Assembly: GCF_905404315.1 (NCBI RefSeq)
Contig: NC_066290.1
Location: forward strand, 8,245,453-8,309,452
Direction: 5' to 3'
Length of the DNA stretch: 64,000 nt
Source: Leptidea sinapis
Lineage: Eukaryota; Arthropoda; Insecta; Lepidoptera; Pieridae
In this document: positions 35,201 to 45,497 of the stretch, in pieces
Numbering within the stretch: position 1 is the first letter of the stretch
Layout: each line of letters opens with the position of its first letter
Position numbers and translations under genes: made by a program
The notes under the pieces: model-generated
What the model was told of the DNA's origin: nothing
Database searches by the model: none
The model's input: only the letters and a program-made list of their open reading frames with translations

Positions 35201-36127
35201 ACACTCAGCGTCCCGTCACCATCTTCTCTCGAAGGAGAAGAGTTTCCATGCAAGATTTGTGGGAAGTAAGTGATAAATTGAAAATGCCGTCAATAGCTTC
35301 AGAATTATGACACCGATTGCAACCTAAGTGAACTGTTATCCGCTATTGTAACATAATAACATACGGTCGCGCTTAGGTTAAGCCCTGTTTAATTGCGCAT
35401 GATTTCAAGGGAGATTCTAGGAAAAATAATTCAGATTATTTTGAGAAATATTCACTGGTTCAGAGGATTATGTTTAGATATGATGAAATATAGGAAGTAT
35501 TTAATATATTATTTTAGAAATGTACTTATATTGTAATCAGATCATTCACTGAGTCAGTGTAAGAGTTTGGTGATAGTATTGATGTTTTTGCATGTTGGTG
35601 TAGTTTTTATCTTGAAACAAACAGCTTAATTTTAAACAAATTGTGTGTACCTATTTGACATAGCAGGTTTCCTTCGGAAAGCCTTCATACGTCCAGTTAA
35701 TAATATAATGTTTATAAATTATGTGAAATTAATATCATTGGCATCAATTCATAATAAACCTAATGATATACTGTTCATTTGATGTAAGTCCCGGGGACCA
35801 CACTATGTCGAATAGTAGTCTATGTGTAAATAATAAATGTCCATTTAATCTTATGCACTTTAGGGGTACACTTTAAATATTTTGGTCATAATATTTGTAT
35901 AGTTTGTTTTATACTAACGCTTGATGCTTTGCCTTTTTTATTTTATTCTAAGCTTCACATTTTTCTTTTGCTCTTTCTTAATGTTTATACTGTTATGTTT
36001 CAGAGTATTTAACAAAGTTAAAAGTCGTAGTGCACACATGAAGTCGCACCGGCCACTCGACGCCGAGCCAAAAAGGCCAAAACTCGAAAAGCCTTATGAA
36101 AAGGTCGAGAGATCTGACGATCGTTAG
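32039..36127 (+). CDS. ELM2-SANT-C2H2 transcriptional corepressor, TRERF1/ZNF541-like (11 exons, 3' part of gene)
   Basis: Exons: 32039-32230, 32303-32435, 32504-32727, 32811-33392, 33475-33705, 33789-33993, 34080-34265, 34537-34775, 34963-35076, 35183-35265, 36004-36127. All introns are GT-AG, phases match, and the sum (2313 nt) gives 770 codons plus TAG. Seen, numbered from this segment: C2H2 finger at 38-58 (C-x2-C-x12-H-x3-H), Ser/Pro/Thr-rich region at about 110-450, basic patch near 475 (QRRKRKA), ELM2 at about 540-600 (INIGPEHQADIP; RMFMELAMC), SANT at about 637-686 (GRWTPDELEAF; QCVQFYYFWKKV), C-terminal C2H2 at 725-745. Known of the family: TRERF1, ZNF541 and MIDEAS are alternative ELM2-SANT scaffolds of MiDAC, binding HDAC1/2 and DNTTIP1; MIDEAS lacks the fingers, so TRERF1/ZNF541 fits best. 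Inferred: nuclear deacetylase scaffold. The N-terminus continues upstream (phase-0 acceptor at 32038). Confidence 0.93.
32303..32435 (+). CDS. ELM2-SANT gene exon (linker)
   Basis: Acceptor ttttaattatag, donor ggtaattt; ends in phase 1. Encodes a Lys/Asp-rich start (DSDKKLDKKEA) and a basic helix-like segment (ALIEEKIISRRSAI). No known domain seen. Confidence 0.88.
32504..32727 (+). CDS. ELM2-SANT gene exon (Pro/Ser/Thr-rich)
   Basis: Acceptor ttattattttcag, donor gtaggcta; phase 1 in, phase 0 out. The low-complexity Pro/Ser/Thr/Val peptide (TPAPPPLSN, SPASPVTTS) looks disordered and ends in ELLKKSNTK. Confidence 0.88.
32811..33392 (+). CDS. ELM2-SANT gene exon (largest; disordered Ser/Pro-rich)
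   Basis: 194 codons, phase 0/0, acceptor tgtatatttcag, donor gtaggata. Contains a short poly-Gln, an acidic/aromatic block (FRPELFGVTFNSDDGYFSP) and repeated Ser-Pro units (SPSLSYTTGDSPSLAFTG). Likely a disordered regulatory region with many Ser-Pro sites. Confidence 0.9.
33475..33705 (+). CDS. ELM2-SANT gene exon (acidic linker)
   Basis: 77 codons, phase 0/0, acceptor tatacttttcag, donor gtactata. Begins with an acidic run (VEEALEEVLPEECGSLDAF), then Ser/Thr-rich linker with no recognised domain. Confidence 0.87.
33789..33993 (+). CDS. ELM2-SANT gene exon (basic patch before ELM2)
   Basis: Phase 0 in, phase 1 out; acceptor taatgtgtttctag, donor gttagaaa. Holds a basic cluster (SPQRRKRKASP), a plausible nuclear localisation signal, and ends in GLYVDLTN just ahead of ELM2. 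Confidence 0.88.
34080..34265 (+). CDS. ELM2-SANT gene exon (ELM2, first part)
   Basis: Phase 1/1; acceptor tgaaatgttttag, donor gtacaaat. Carries the ELM2 core QINIGPEHQADIPEL and EQLLWDPG. In this family ELM2 together with SANT contacts the class I deacetylase. Confidence 0.9.
34537..34775 (+). CDS. ELM2-SANT gene exon (ELM2 end and SANT start)
   Basis: Phase 1 in, phase 0 out; acceptor ctttattttcag, donor gtaagttg. Ends the ELM2 helices (RMFMELAMCAAMP; FALQTLGECGGDI) and starts SANT (GRWTPDELEAFLTGL; DKDFFRISQL). Confidence 0.92.
34963..35076 (+). CDS. ELM2-SANT gene exon (SANT end)
   Basis: 38 codons, phase 0/0; donor gtaagcag. Encodes the last SANT helix (TKDSKQCVQFYYFWKKV), the most conserved signature of ELM2-SANT corepressors. 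Confidence 0.92.
35183..35265 (+). CDS. ELM2-SANT gene exon (start of C-terminal finger)
   Basis: Acceptor cgacttatgcag, donor gtaagtga; ends in phase 2. A Ser/Pro linker leads into EFPCKICG, the first half of the second C2H2 finger, so the finger is split by the 738-bp intron that follows. Confidence 0.88.
35266..36003 (+). other. Last intron of the ELM2-SANT gene
   Basis: 738 bp between donor gtaagtga and acceptor gttatgtttcag, the longest intron in the gene body. AT-rich; no repeat or gene seen in it. Confidence 0.7.
36004..36127 (+). CDS. ELM2-SANT gene terminal exon
   Basis: Acceptor tactgttatgtttcag. Completes the finger (KVFNKVKSRSAHMKSH), then a charged Lys/Glu/Pro tail ending ERSDDR and TAG at 36125-36127. 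AATAAA occurs at 36137 and 36709; the second is the likelier poly(A) signal. Confidence 0.9.
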
Positions 36128-36720
36128 CGACTGCTGAATAAACAAATTTGCACACAATATAACGAAAGTTACTCATTTACTTCACTGAGCGACTAATCAT
36201 CACTATGACGATCACGGTATTTTACTATATTTATTATTTTTGGCTGATCGTTTATAAAACGCTACATCTTATGAAAACATCGAACGCTCGCACATGCGCC
36301 ATACCTTTTGGCAATTAAAGAGACTTTGGAGTTCGGACTAAACGGAATCGTGTAAGCATTTATTTGTTTGTAAAAAAAATAGATTGATAGACATTCGTCT
36401 AGAAATTATTAACTAGTAATTGGTAGTAACTAGGTAGAAACATAAGCTTTGGATATAATCGGTCAGAATATTATATTCTCATTACGCTAAGCCTAAAGAG
36501 AGCGTAAAATATTTTGTATACAAACGTAGATAAATTAGGCTCATGTAATGTTTTTATATGACTTCTCAATGTGACTGCAAGTGTGATGTTGTATAAATAT
36601 TCTAGTAGATAAATCTTCTAGTCTGGCTTTAAATTTCATTATATTTTTATAAAAAACTGTGGTAGCTAACGTGCAAATGAAAATTTTGATTAATAATTAT
36701 GAATACACAATAAAAAACTA
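36128..36720 (+). other. Probable 3' UTR of the ELM2-SANT gene
   Basis: Repeat-free sequence between the stop codon and AATAAA at 36709-36714. An earlier AATAAA sits 10 bp after the stop. The true cleavage site is not visible. Confidence 0.5.
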
Positions 36721-36859
36721 TGAAGTAAAATCGTCGCCAAACTATCTATTTTAACCATCTAGATACGCGATGTACCTCCACAGTGCATTTTAACGGAGAT
36801 TCGCAAACTTTCTTCCACTTAGGAACAATTAAACTGTCTAATGAACTTCCTTATATGAT

Positions 36860-37040
36860 TTTTCCAGTTCGATACATGGGTACCTTAAAAAATTCGTGTT
36901 AACCTTCTTAAAATTCCTGTAACGCTACTGTAATGAACATTCCACTATTGTTCCAAGAGTGTGCGGCATGAGTATTATCTATTATCATCAGGCTACCCGT
37001 ACGCACTTCTTAGTCTTTTTTCTATTCCATAAAATAACGA
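36860..37040 (+). mobile_element. Jockey-type LINE 3' end
   Basis: cgatacatgggtaccttaaa, ttgttccaagagtgtgcgg and tctattccataaaataacg match the family of 400-1085. Confidence 0.65.
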
Positions 37041-37284
37041 GCGACATAGATATGTATCTACAGAATTTATTTTCCGGAAAATTGGGAAGGCGACCGTCAG
37101 CATGGAATATAAATTTATTTAGTCTATTTGAGTTTTTTTTTTAATGACACAAATTGGCGATATGTTTATCATAGAAACCATAATATTCTGTTGTTATGTA
37201 CTTTTGCAGAGGTTTTCCTTGTTTCATCATTATTACATTTATTAACATCATAAGCTTTATTGCTTGCATTCTTTAGTTCATATC

Positions 37285-37672
37285 GCTTCAGCCGAAATAC
37301 ATCCACTGTGGTTAGAGATCTCCATGACGATCGGTCCTACGCTACCCTTATTCAGCTTATTCCGCCGATCTTGATCAACGGGGCCATCTTGTGGGGGGGG
37401 CTACCAACATTACATCTTCTAGTACGTGATCGCCATTCGAGTACTTCACTGTCCCAACGGCCATCCTCCTTTGAGCTATGTTCCCTGCTCACTGCCACTT
37501 CAGTTTCGCAATTTTTTCTAGGTATCTCCTCATTTCTGATTCGATTTCACAGGGAAACTCCGAACGTAGCCCTCTCCATTGCTCTCTGAGCAACCACCGC
37601 ATAAGACCCATAGTTAGCGACCCCGTCTGCTTTTCAAAAGTCATCACTGGCTAAACACACTGGTTAAGATCT
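37285..37672 (-). pseudogene. RTE-type LINE C-terminal relic (decayed)
   Basis: tccatgacgatcggtcctac, actgccacttcagtttcgca and ccctctccattgctctctga are the minus strand of the same family as 30450-30840, with indels. Confidence 0.75.
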
Positions 37673-37674
37673 TC

Positions 37675-39635
37675 GGTTTGAGACACTGTGGTATGTGGGA
37701 CGAGAAGAATTACGGAACTTCCCGAAGGCTTAGTTCAATATTAATTATTATAATAAATTATATTATGACATAATATGAATACTATTCAAATCGGTTTTTT
37801 TATTAATTTTTTCCTGTTTAAGGATTTATTACTGGAAATTGATTCAATAAGTCCTAAACTCCTTCGGTGCATCCTTGCTATCACAGTCGTTTATTAAAAT
37901 TATATAAATAATTCGTCAGACTTAATAGGTAATAAATATTAGCCGTTACGATTAAGTAGAGTTCGTGTGATAAAATACAAAGAGTTATTTTGTCTACATT
38001 AACTCTTTATTTATCAGAAATATCTTTTGCGAGCCCAGCTCATTGTTTTAGGTTATTTGTTATGTTTTTGTTATTTATTTGTTTTAGCGTAAATATTGCT
38101 TTAGTTTTCTTTCATCATGTTGTTGACATCACGGAATTCAATTCAAACTCCGTACCGACGAAAAATACTCACATATCGATACAATTTAGAAAAATATTCA
38201 AAAATATGCTTCTATGAATATCGTAACTTATATGTTACAGATAATTTTATTTAATATAAGAAACTATTATAAAAATATTTACAAAAATGAGAACTCATTA
38301 AACGCTAGTGACTATAATCTACTTTTACAAATATTTCGTTCCAAGATATTCAAAGAAGCTGAAATATAATGAGACGAAAAATAAAACAAAATGGAGGGAT
38401 ATTTTTTTACATGGATATTAAAATGCTCAAATCTTTTATCTTATGTTGATAATATTATAATCTTGTTCGTGTTGTTGATTTGTTTTTACTATTGTAATAT
38501 ATTATTCAATTTAGGCACTAATATATGTAAGAATATAATTGTTGTGATAAATGTGTACATGTATTAATCGTAAATATATATTATGTACAAATCTGGCAAA
38601 AATACTTGCTCAAAATATTTCTCTGATCCCGTTAGTACAGGAGATGTCCATATACATAATATTATCTTTATTATTCTTTAATATAAAATATATAAATAAA
38701 AGCTACAATTTCTCTATGAAAACAGACAGTTATGTTATTTTTTGTCGCTATTTAAATGAAGAACAAGGGCTATCTTAATTTCGAAGCAACTACACTTAAT
38801 ATATAGAACTGTCCAAAGCTAATTAATTGTGATTGCTTCACTATTATTTAGGCAGGTCATTATGCTTCCTTTTAATGTATAGCTTATCTTTTCACTCACT
38901 TGAAGTTGTTTATTTTGAGTACCTACTTGGTCAAGAATTTAATTCAATGATCGATAAAAGTTCTATATATTTTGTATGCTGATCTTGTCCTTAATTATAA
39001 TGCTTTGATAGTTCCAACCAGCGTTTTAATGATTTGTTATTTGAGGTTAACTAAACCTTAGGTTGGGTCTATAAGGATTTCGGCGAAACAAGTTATGGAG
39101 CCAAAGAGAAAGCGTATGTATGTGTGGCGCGGCGAATTATCATTCTACGAAAGATCTTCCCTTTCGATAGAGAAGTTTTTTTTCCGTGGTTCATTGTATT
39201 TGATCAAGGCCTTAGCTAAGCTGTTGATTAGTAACGGATCACTGTATAACGAAGTTCATAAAAACTTACTCTCGCAAATGTAGTTACATTTGCCTGCAGC
39301 CACATACAATTGTTGATGACCTAACTGTGCCATATTTATAACACTTAATTCGTACAAAGAATATTAGCTAGTTCTCAATCGTTTTTTTTCATGTGTTGGC
39401 TTAACATTAAAATTTTTACAGCAAGATATAACTATCGCTGAACATTGTGGTTGTGAAACTTTTTATCTTGTCTTCCGATAGCTAAAATTCACCGGTTACA
39501 TTAATTACATAACAGTATTCATTTAAAAGACATCTTAATTTATCGAGTGATTTATTACTGTAACTCTTTTTATTCCTAATTTAACTAAAAGCGTTTGACG
39601 CTCACAGTATTATTATTCAAAGAAATCTAGTATAT
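37675..39635. other. No feature identified
   Basis: AT-rich spacer downstream of the gene. Frames at 37990-38217, 38551-38778 and 39095-39283 lack protein-like features. Confidence 0.4.
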
Positions 39636-39639
39636 ATAT

Positions 39640-40110
39640 AAAAGAAAATGAACCGACAAGGAAAATAAATCTACCTGCGGTTTGTGTTAGCTGTTATATA
39701 TCTTCAAACCACGAACTAGTAAAAAAATAAGAACTCCGTGTCCATAACAGTGTAGCACCAAAACAAGCCGATTAACGTGTAAATACATAGCCCCACGCAC
39801 ACACTTACACTGCTACAGGCCGATAGGCGGCCATTATGAGAATTGTCATCGTCTGTGACAGATCAGTTTGTGTCTCAATATAATATTTTTAAAATGCCGT
39901 CGTGCGTTGTGAAAAAGTGTAAAAACGATAATATATAAGTATTTGTGGCCATATATGATTATTTAAGGGAGAAAAAATTGTGTAACTGGTATCCCCCGTA
40001 ACCGCACACACACTAGCATAATGGTGCTTCACTTGCTAATATCACGGCGTGGAGTCCTTCTTTTTATACTCGTCCGTGCTTCAAACTTGTTTTTTTTTTT
40101 TTTCAAACTT
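39640..40110 (+). repeat. Repeat with a truncated THAP-like start
   Basis: ATG at 39894 opens MPSCVVKKCKNDNI and stops at 39936-39938. M-P-x-C-x(2-4)-C is how THAP domains begin, as in P-element-like transposases. Upstream ggccgataggcggccattat and cgtctgtgacagatcag look like conserved 5' repeat DNA. Only the first 14 codons are present. Confidence 0.4.
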
Positions 40111-42895
40111 TCATCAGTACCTGACTATAAGTTATCAAGTGCCAAATGTAACAGAAAAAAATAATTTTACAATATTATATGTAGTATTAAATCTTCCACT
40201 CTGAGTGATGATTTGGTTGTGTTGTTATTAATACAATTTAATAATACAAAATCTGATTGTGCCAACAATTGCCAAAACTTTTTTATTATGTAATACTATA
40301 AAGTACGGTTAGTGCCAAAATAATTTAATATTACGATTAAATTAATTATTGTATCCATTATTTACTCTTTTTATCTTCGACTATTGTGAAGACGGTACCT
40401 TTATGCCAGGTTAAACAGTATTTAGTAAATTATTTATTTGTACATAATTCACACGAATCTAAATACCTACATGATTTGTGACATTCTAGTGCAAATTTTA
40501 TATTAGATGTATCTGGCCTAGCTAAAAAGACAATTATTATATTCACTATCGCAAATTAACATAGAATCAAATTACTCACTAATGTTAAGTTATACTTTGA
40601 AGAAGTAAATTATTTATTACAACTTGAAATAAGTTCAAAGTTCTAATCTTTTAAAATCTAATGTCTAATTCAGAACAACTCCCTCCAGAGAAACTTATTA
40701 TTATCTTTAGCCATTAAGACTGAATTTTATTCAAAATTCTCGAATATGATTTTTAATATCTTACCTACTTAAGAAATTGATAAACTCTTAATATTAGCTG
40801 TTATTAAATCTGCCATTGCAACTTATGTTATACTAGTCAGACAGTGTTCAATGGAATCCCATCTGTAACTCATATAATATTTAGGTACACGAAATTTTCA
40901 TAGTAGAATGCATATTGCTTAAACTATAGCATATATCAAATTACGGAAATATTTATTAGATCAAAGGTAAATTCAAATTTAACATAGAAGTGCCTTACAA
41001 TTTTATCTTTATACTGTTACTTATTTCTTTGTTGATTTAAAAACTACTGCATTTGCATTTAAGACTCCAATGGCTCTTGACTGTACTTATAAAGTCTTAT
41101 AACTTTTTACGTTTTATTTATTACATATAAAATTTATCTAAGTATATTATAATATCTCTATCTGTTTAACAAATACATCGATGTCATGATAAGTAGGTGT
41201 TTAACAATAAAAAAAGTCAATTTCTAGGAGAGTTTTTGTAACCACTTAAGTGTTAATCTGTAGGGAGCTAAAGACATTTAGGTTTGCATCATTATTTGAG
41301 TATCTATATACTGAGATTTTAAGGATGGTAAATCAGAATGGGCCAGTGTAAATTGCTAAATAGAATTAAAATCGCTTTTAGAAAGCATTTCGTGTCCTTA
41401 ATCAAAAATGATTGATTTTATCAAAAGTTAAAACTTAAACCGATATCATCTAGCAGCTACTTTTACTACTCTCAGGGCAGTTTTCTTAATCTTATTCCTT
41501 AGTTTACATGGAAACATATTTAATAACCTCTCAGAGAATATTTAGGTAAATTACAGACATTTATTTTCCATTGTTGTGTTATCTGCAGCTCTTGAACTCT
41601 GGCTTCGGATAAAGACTTTGATGCAAGCTCGTATTCTGCGATTCTTGATGCCCTTCTTCTTTTTGAGTACATTCGCTATCGGATCATGGAATGACCTGCC
41701 ACACACTGCCACCAACATTTTCTCTATATAGATTTTAAACTCCACAATCTTTTTAGTTCTATTCTCTCCACGAGACCAAACCAATAATTGTTACAAACTT
41801 GCAGTTTTTCATTATTATTATTATTATTTTAATAATGGCCAAAAAGCGACATATTTTTATTGGATGTTCGTTGAGTTGGGGATTAAAATTGTTTAGTCGT
41901 GTCTATGATTATTTAAATTTCTTAAACCATTACCTACCTTTTAAAGATATTTTATTTTACACTGAACCATCGATTCATTAACCTATATTAGATAATAATA
42001 ACTTTCCTTCTGACGTTTTACATAGATGCGTATGTATGCGTACACTTTTGTAGCGAAATAAATGTCATGTAGTCTATGTCTATATTGTCTATGTGTGTCG
42101 TATTCTACGCCTTCACTCTATGAAACATTAAAGTATTTTATATGTTTTAATATAAGTGGAATATATTCTTCTAATTTTATATTGAGATTGAATAAAGGAA
42201 CACCTTTCAGTACGATGCAAATTTACTAGATATCGTACAACTAAAATGTTGTAGAAACATCAAATAAGTAAGTAAAATGTATTATGCACTAAGTAATAAT
42301 TGTTGAATATTGGTAGCATTGTGTCTTTACGTCGTCTGAATATATTAGTGTTTAGTGTTGTACATGTAACGTGCCAAATGCACGATAATTTGATATTACA
42401 CTCTGTGTTGTGATTTTGAACGTTCTGTAAATTATAAATCTTTTAAATTTGTAGAAACCTCTAGATAGTAGCGCAATTCTTCGTAGACACCTTAGGTCAT
42501 TAAATTTTAATGAACATTTAGATAAAACCTTATAGTTAATAATTGGAAGGTGTAAGTTAGTTATGAATAGTAGATTCATTGTTGTAATATTGAATGTGAT
42601 TTGTAATAAACAACGACTTACTAGTCCTGTCTCTCTTCCCCTGAGCGACTTCACAACTTCGCATATCCTTGAAACAATAAATAATTAAATAAAACTATTA
42701 CATAATAATATATTGATAAATTTATTAGGGTAAATAAATTTATAAGACAATGACTACTACGTGATCTTTTAGATTGTCTTTATTAATAAATATATGGTGA
42801 AGGTTTTGTCAAATTATTGTTTTTCTATTTCCATACCCTTGTCCACTTCCCTGATATTTCTGTTAAAGTATAATATGTATGTAATATGATTCTAG
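40110..42895. other. Largest repeat-poor stretch, no feature identified
   Basis: About 2.8 kb, AT-rich. 41590-41770 has weak LINE-like reading (AIGSWNDLPHTATNIFSI), not enough to call. Confidence 0.4.
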
Positions 42896-42896
42896 T

Positions 42897-43010
42897 TTAC
42901 CCTTTATGGAAGAGAAGGGCAAACGAGCGTGCGGATCGACTGGTGTTAAGTGATCACCGCTGCCTACATACTACTGTAACACCACAGGAGCGTTGTCTCT
43001 TTTTTCGCAT
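42897..43010 (-). mobile_element. Jockey-type LINE 3' end
   Basis: gggcaaacgagcgtgcggat, tggtgttaagtgatcaccgc and ccacaggagcgttg: minus strand, related to 6985-7080. Confidence 0.7.
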
Positions 43011-43460
43011 CTTTCTTTTTTTAAGTACACTCCAATAATTATTAATCGTAAAGATACAGGCAAGCAAATATTGTAATTTAATTTTTGTACATATTTAGAA
43101 ATTTCATACAAGAGGGGGTAACGAGCAAAGGGCTGGCGTGGTGAAAACCAACCGCCTAGGATGAGCGCAATACCAAAGGACAAATAAGTTATGCGTTTCC
43201 GTCCTTTAAGAATATGCTTTAGGTTAAGAGGCCCCTAAGTCGTATCGATAAGGAAAATGAAATAGGAGGACAAGCACCCTAAGAATCACCGGGAAAAAAA
43301 AGGTCACTGACGCCGAAACCCTCTTACAAACACATCCCGAGCGTTTTGGACTCCAAAAACTGTGCAAACGTTCAAAAATTTTTCGCTGAGGAAATATCGT
43401 GAAAAATTTGTAGGCCTTCGACCTTGGTCCTATGGAAGAGAAGTATCAGATGGATTCTAC

Positions 43461-43655
43461 AAAATTAATTTATACCAAAATTTATGAACGATGCGGGACT
43501 CGAACCCACGCCTCTTGGGTTTCATCCGCGCTCTTACCAACATGGAGCCATGGAACCACAACCTGAGAGATGAACTATACATACCAAGATTTTTCTTTAT
43601 TTTTTTGTTGGTTCGATTCCCGCATGGTTCATAAACTTTGGTACAAATTAAATTT
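43461..43655. repeat. Head-to-head SINE pair (foldback)
   Basis: Left arm 43461-43507 has ttatgaacgatgcgggactc (reverse B-box side); right arm 43609-43655 has ggttcgattcccgcatggtt. The arms are 46-nt inverted copies. The left copy also keeps an A-box-like region (gcgctcttaccaac). Confidence 0.65.
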
Positions 43656-43935
43656 GTATATTTAATCCGAAAACTGAGTGATATTACTTAAAAATAAATA
43701 CTAGTTAAAAAAAACTAAAAAACACGCTTTTTATGGAAAGCTGAACTAAAAGATAGAAAATGTATTTTGAAATTTAAAATAAATATCAATTCCTGCCTTA
43801 TAGACGACAGATGAAAATTATATAAATTAACAAAAATCTTATTTTGTGAATTGGAAAATGGAATAATTTTATCAAATTATTTTATTATCATCGGTCCTCG
43901 ATAAATCTACGAAGTTCGAATCGCGCCCAAATGAG

Positions 43936-44271
43936 TTGGATACCAACAAACATACATATAGTGAAGCTAATAAAAAGAGTGTAATAATGAACTGTTCAGA
44001 TGGATTCTATCTTCAATTCTTGCAGTTTGAAACTGTTTTACAAGCATATGAAAGGTATGGTGTTATCACAGAGCAAGAATGTGAAGACCGATTGACAAAT
44101 TCTGGGCTGTTTTGCTGCGAGTTTCATCATATTTTGGGTTTGTGTAATTTTATGATATATAGAGTTTGTCTGCTTGGCGGGATCTGTGAAAACTGTAGTT
44201 TACTAAGCCACAAAGAGTTTACCAAGCAGTTACCAGTACTTATCATTGTTGTGAAATTTAACCATTTGTAG
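43936..44271 (+). other. Open frame of unknown status
   Basis: 111 codons including FYLQFLQFETVLQAYERYG and VITEQECEDRLTNSG, which look protein-like, followed by a hydrophobic Cys/Leu stretch. The ATG at 43987 fits. No family recognised and no splice or poly(A) context that convinces. Confidence 0.2.
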
Positions 44272-45289
44272 TTCCTTTGTGATTATCATAAAGGATCCAC
44301 TTTCCTTCACACATCACTAGTTCGTTCTAAAATACTTTTATTTCAATGCTATAATGATCGCAGCTCTGTGTGTATTGGTAAAATCATAAGTGATACGTAT
44401 TTCATTTTTTTTTTATTGAATTTATGGTATATTCTTATATAAAAAATAATGAATAGTAAAAAACTTAGTGTTATTATTCTAAGTAAAGATCACCTACTGG
44501 AGTGTTTCTAAAAATCCAAAAATAATTTTCTTTAATATGTGAAGCAAAAAAATTGGAAGGTATTGCTTCTACGTGCATTCCTACGACTGTTTTTTTTTAC
44601 TGAGTTACTGCAAATGAGTCAATATGGTGAGTATGCTAACTTCAAACCAATCTCCTAGTACTTAGTAGCTTCCACCATCACCTTGAAGTCAAACAGTTAC
44701 CTTAGGTAATAAGGCTTCCTCTTGTTTGCATTGGAATTGCCCACAACGAAGCGGTTATGCGGTTACTAATTGCACAGTGCGTTCTTCAGCAGTTTCCATA
44801 AATAAATTTCCATACTAAAAATAATCATATATTAATATGTGTAAGGGGGCGTCCATAAATTACGTGAGGTGTTTTTTGAATTTGCTGTAACTCCCTCCCC
44901 CCCTGGTGAGATGTCGTGAGATTTTATTCAACCCCCTCCCCCATCCCCCAATAGTAAAATCTGACGTTAACGGTGACACCTCGCTTATTCAAGCTCCGTA
45001 TTGTTTTAAATTTTAAAGCAGTGAAACCCGAATATTAGAATTTAGAAACTGATTAAACTGAAAGGTATGAACTAAAATGAACTGTGGTCAAAAAGTGTTG
45101 TTACAGAAAGTTAATTTACCGGTTTTTATTATAGAAACAAAATTAGTAGTCTGGTATGCAGTGAAAAAATTAAAAACTATTGTGGGTACAGTGAAAAAAA
45201 AAAAACTTTGCCGTCGGGTTGACGTAGCAGTCTCGTGTTGATCGTTTTGCCCAAGTACTTAACGTGAACGCAGTTTGCAGTTATTGCGT

Positions 45290-45368
45290 CAGAATCCTCG
45301 TGGTTCTGTGGCTAACCAAGGCGCTAGATTGTGCCGCGTCGAACCGAGTTCGAATCTCAGCTCCAAAA
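45290..45368 (+). repeat. tRNA-like segment in the LINE 5' region
   Basis: Carries an A-box-like gtggctaaccaagg and a B-box-like gagttcgaatctc about 35 nt apart, as in tRNA-derived SINE heads. The acceptor arms do not pair, so it is not a tRNA gene. It lies inside the 10-bp duplication that defines the LINE, about 130 bp before ORF1. Confidence 0.5.
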
Positions 45369-45497
45369 ATATTTTGTTTTTTATTTATAATTTAATAACA
45401 AGATTATTGGGTGAAGGATTAAATTCCTACTTGAACATTCATTGAAGTTTATTATCAGCGGAACTAGGCGCTTGTGTCGATTTGAAGCATTCGCACT

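Noticed and set aside
36137..36142. AATAAA 10 bp after the stop codon as poly(A) signal
   Set aside because: It would leave almost no 3' UTR; the site at 36709 is more likely, though the first cannot be excluded.
41551..41784. Minus-strand frame, and weak LINE-like reading on the + strand
   Set aside because: Similarity (WNDLP) is too short to call a LINE and the minus frame has no features.
45296..45366. Possible tRNA gene before the LINE ORF1
   Set aside because: The T-arm has a mismatch and acceptor strands do not match; kept only as a tRNA-like segment.
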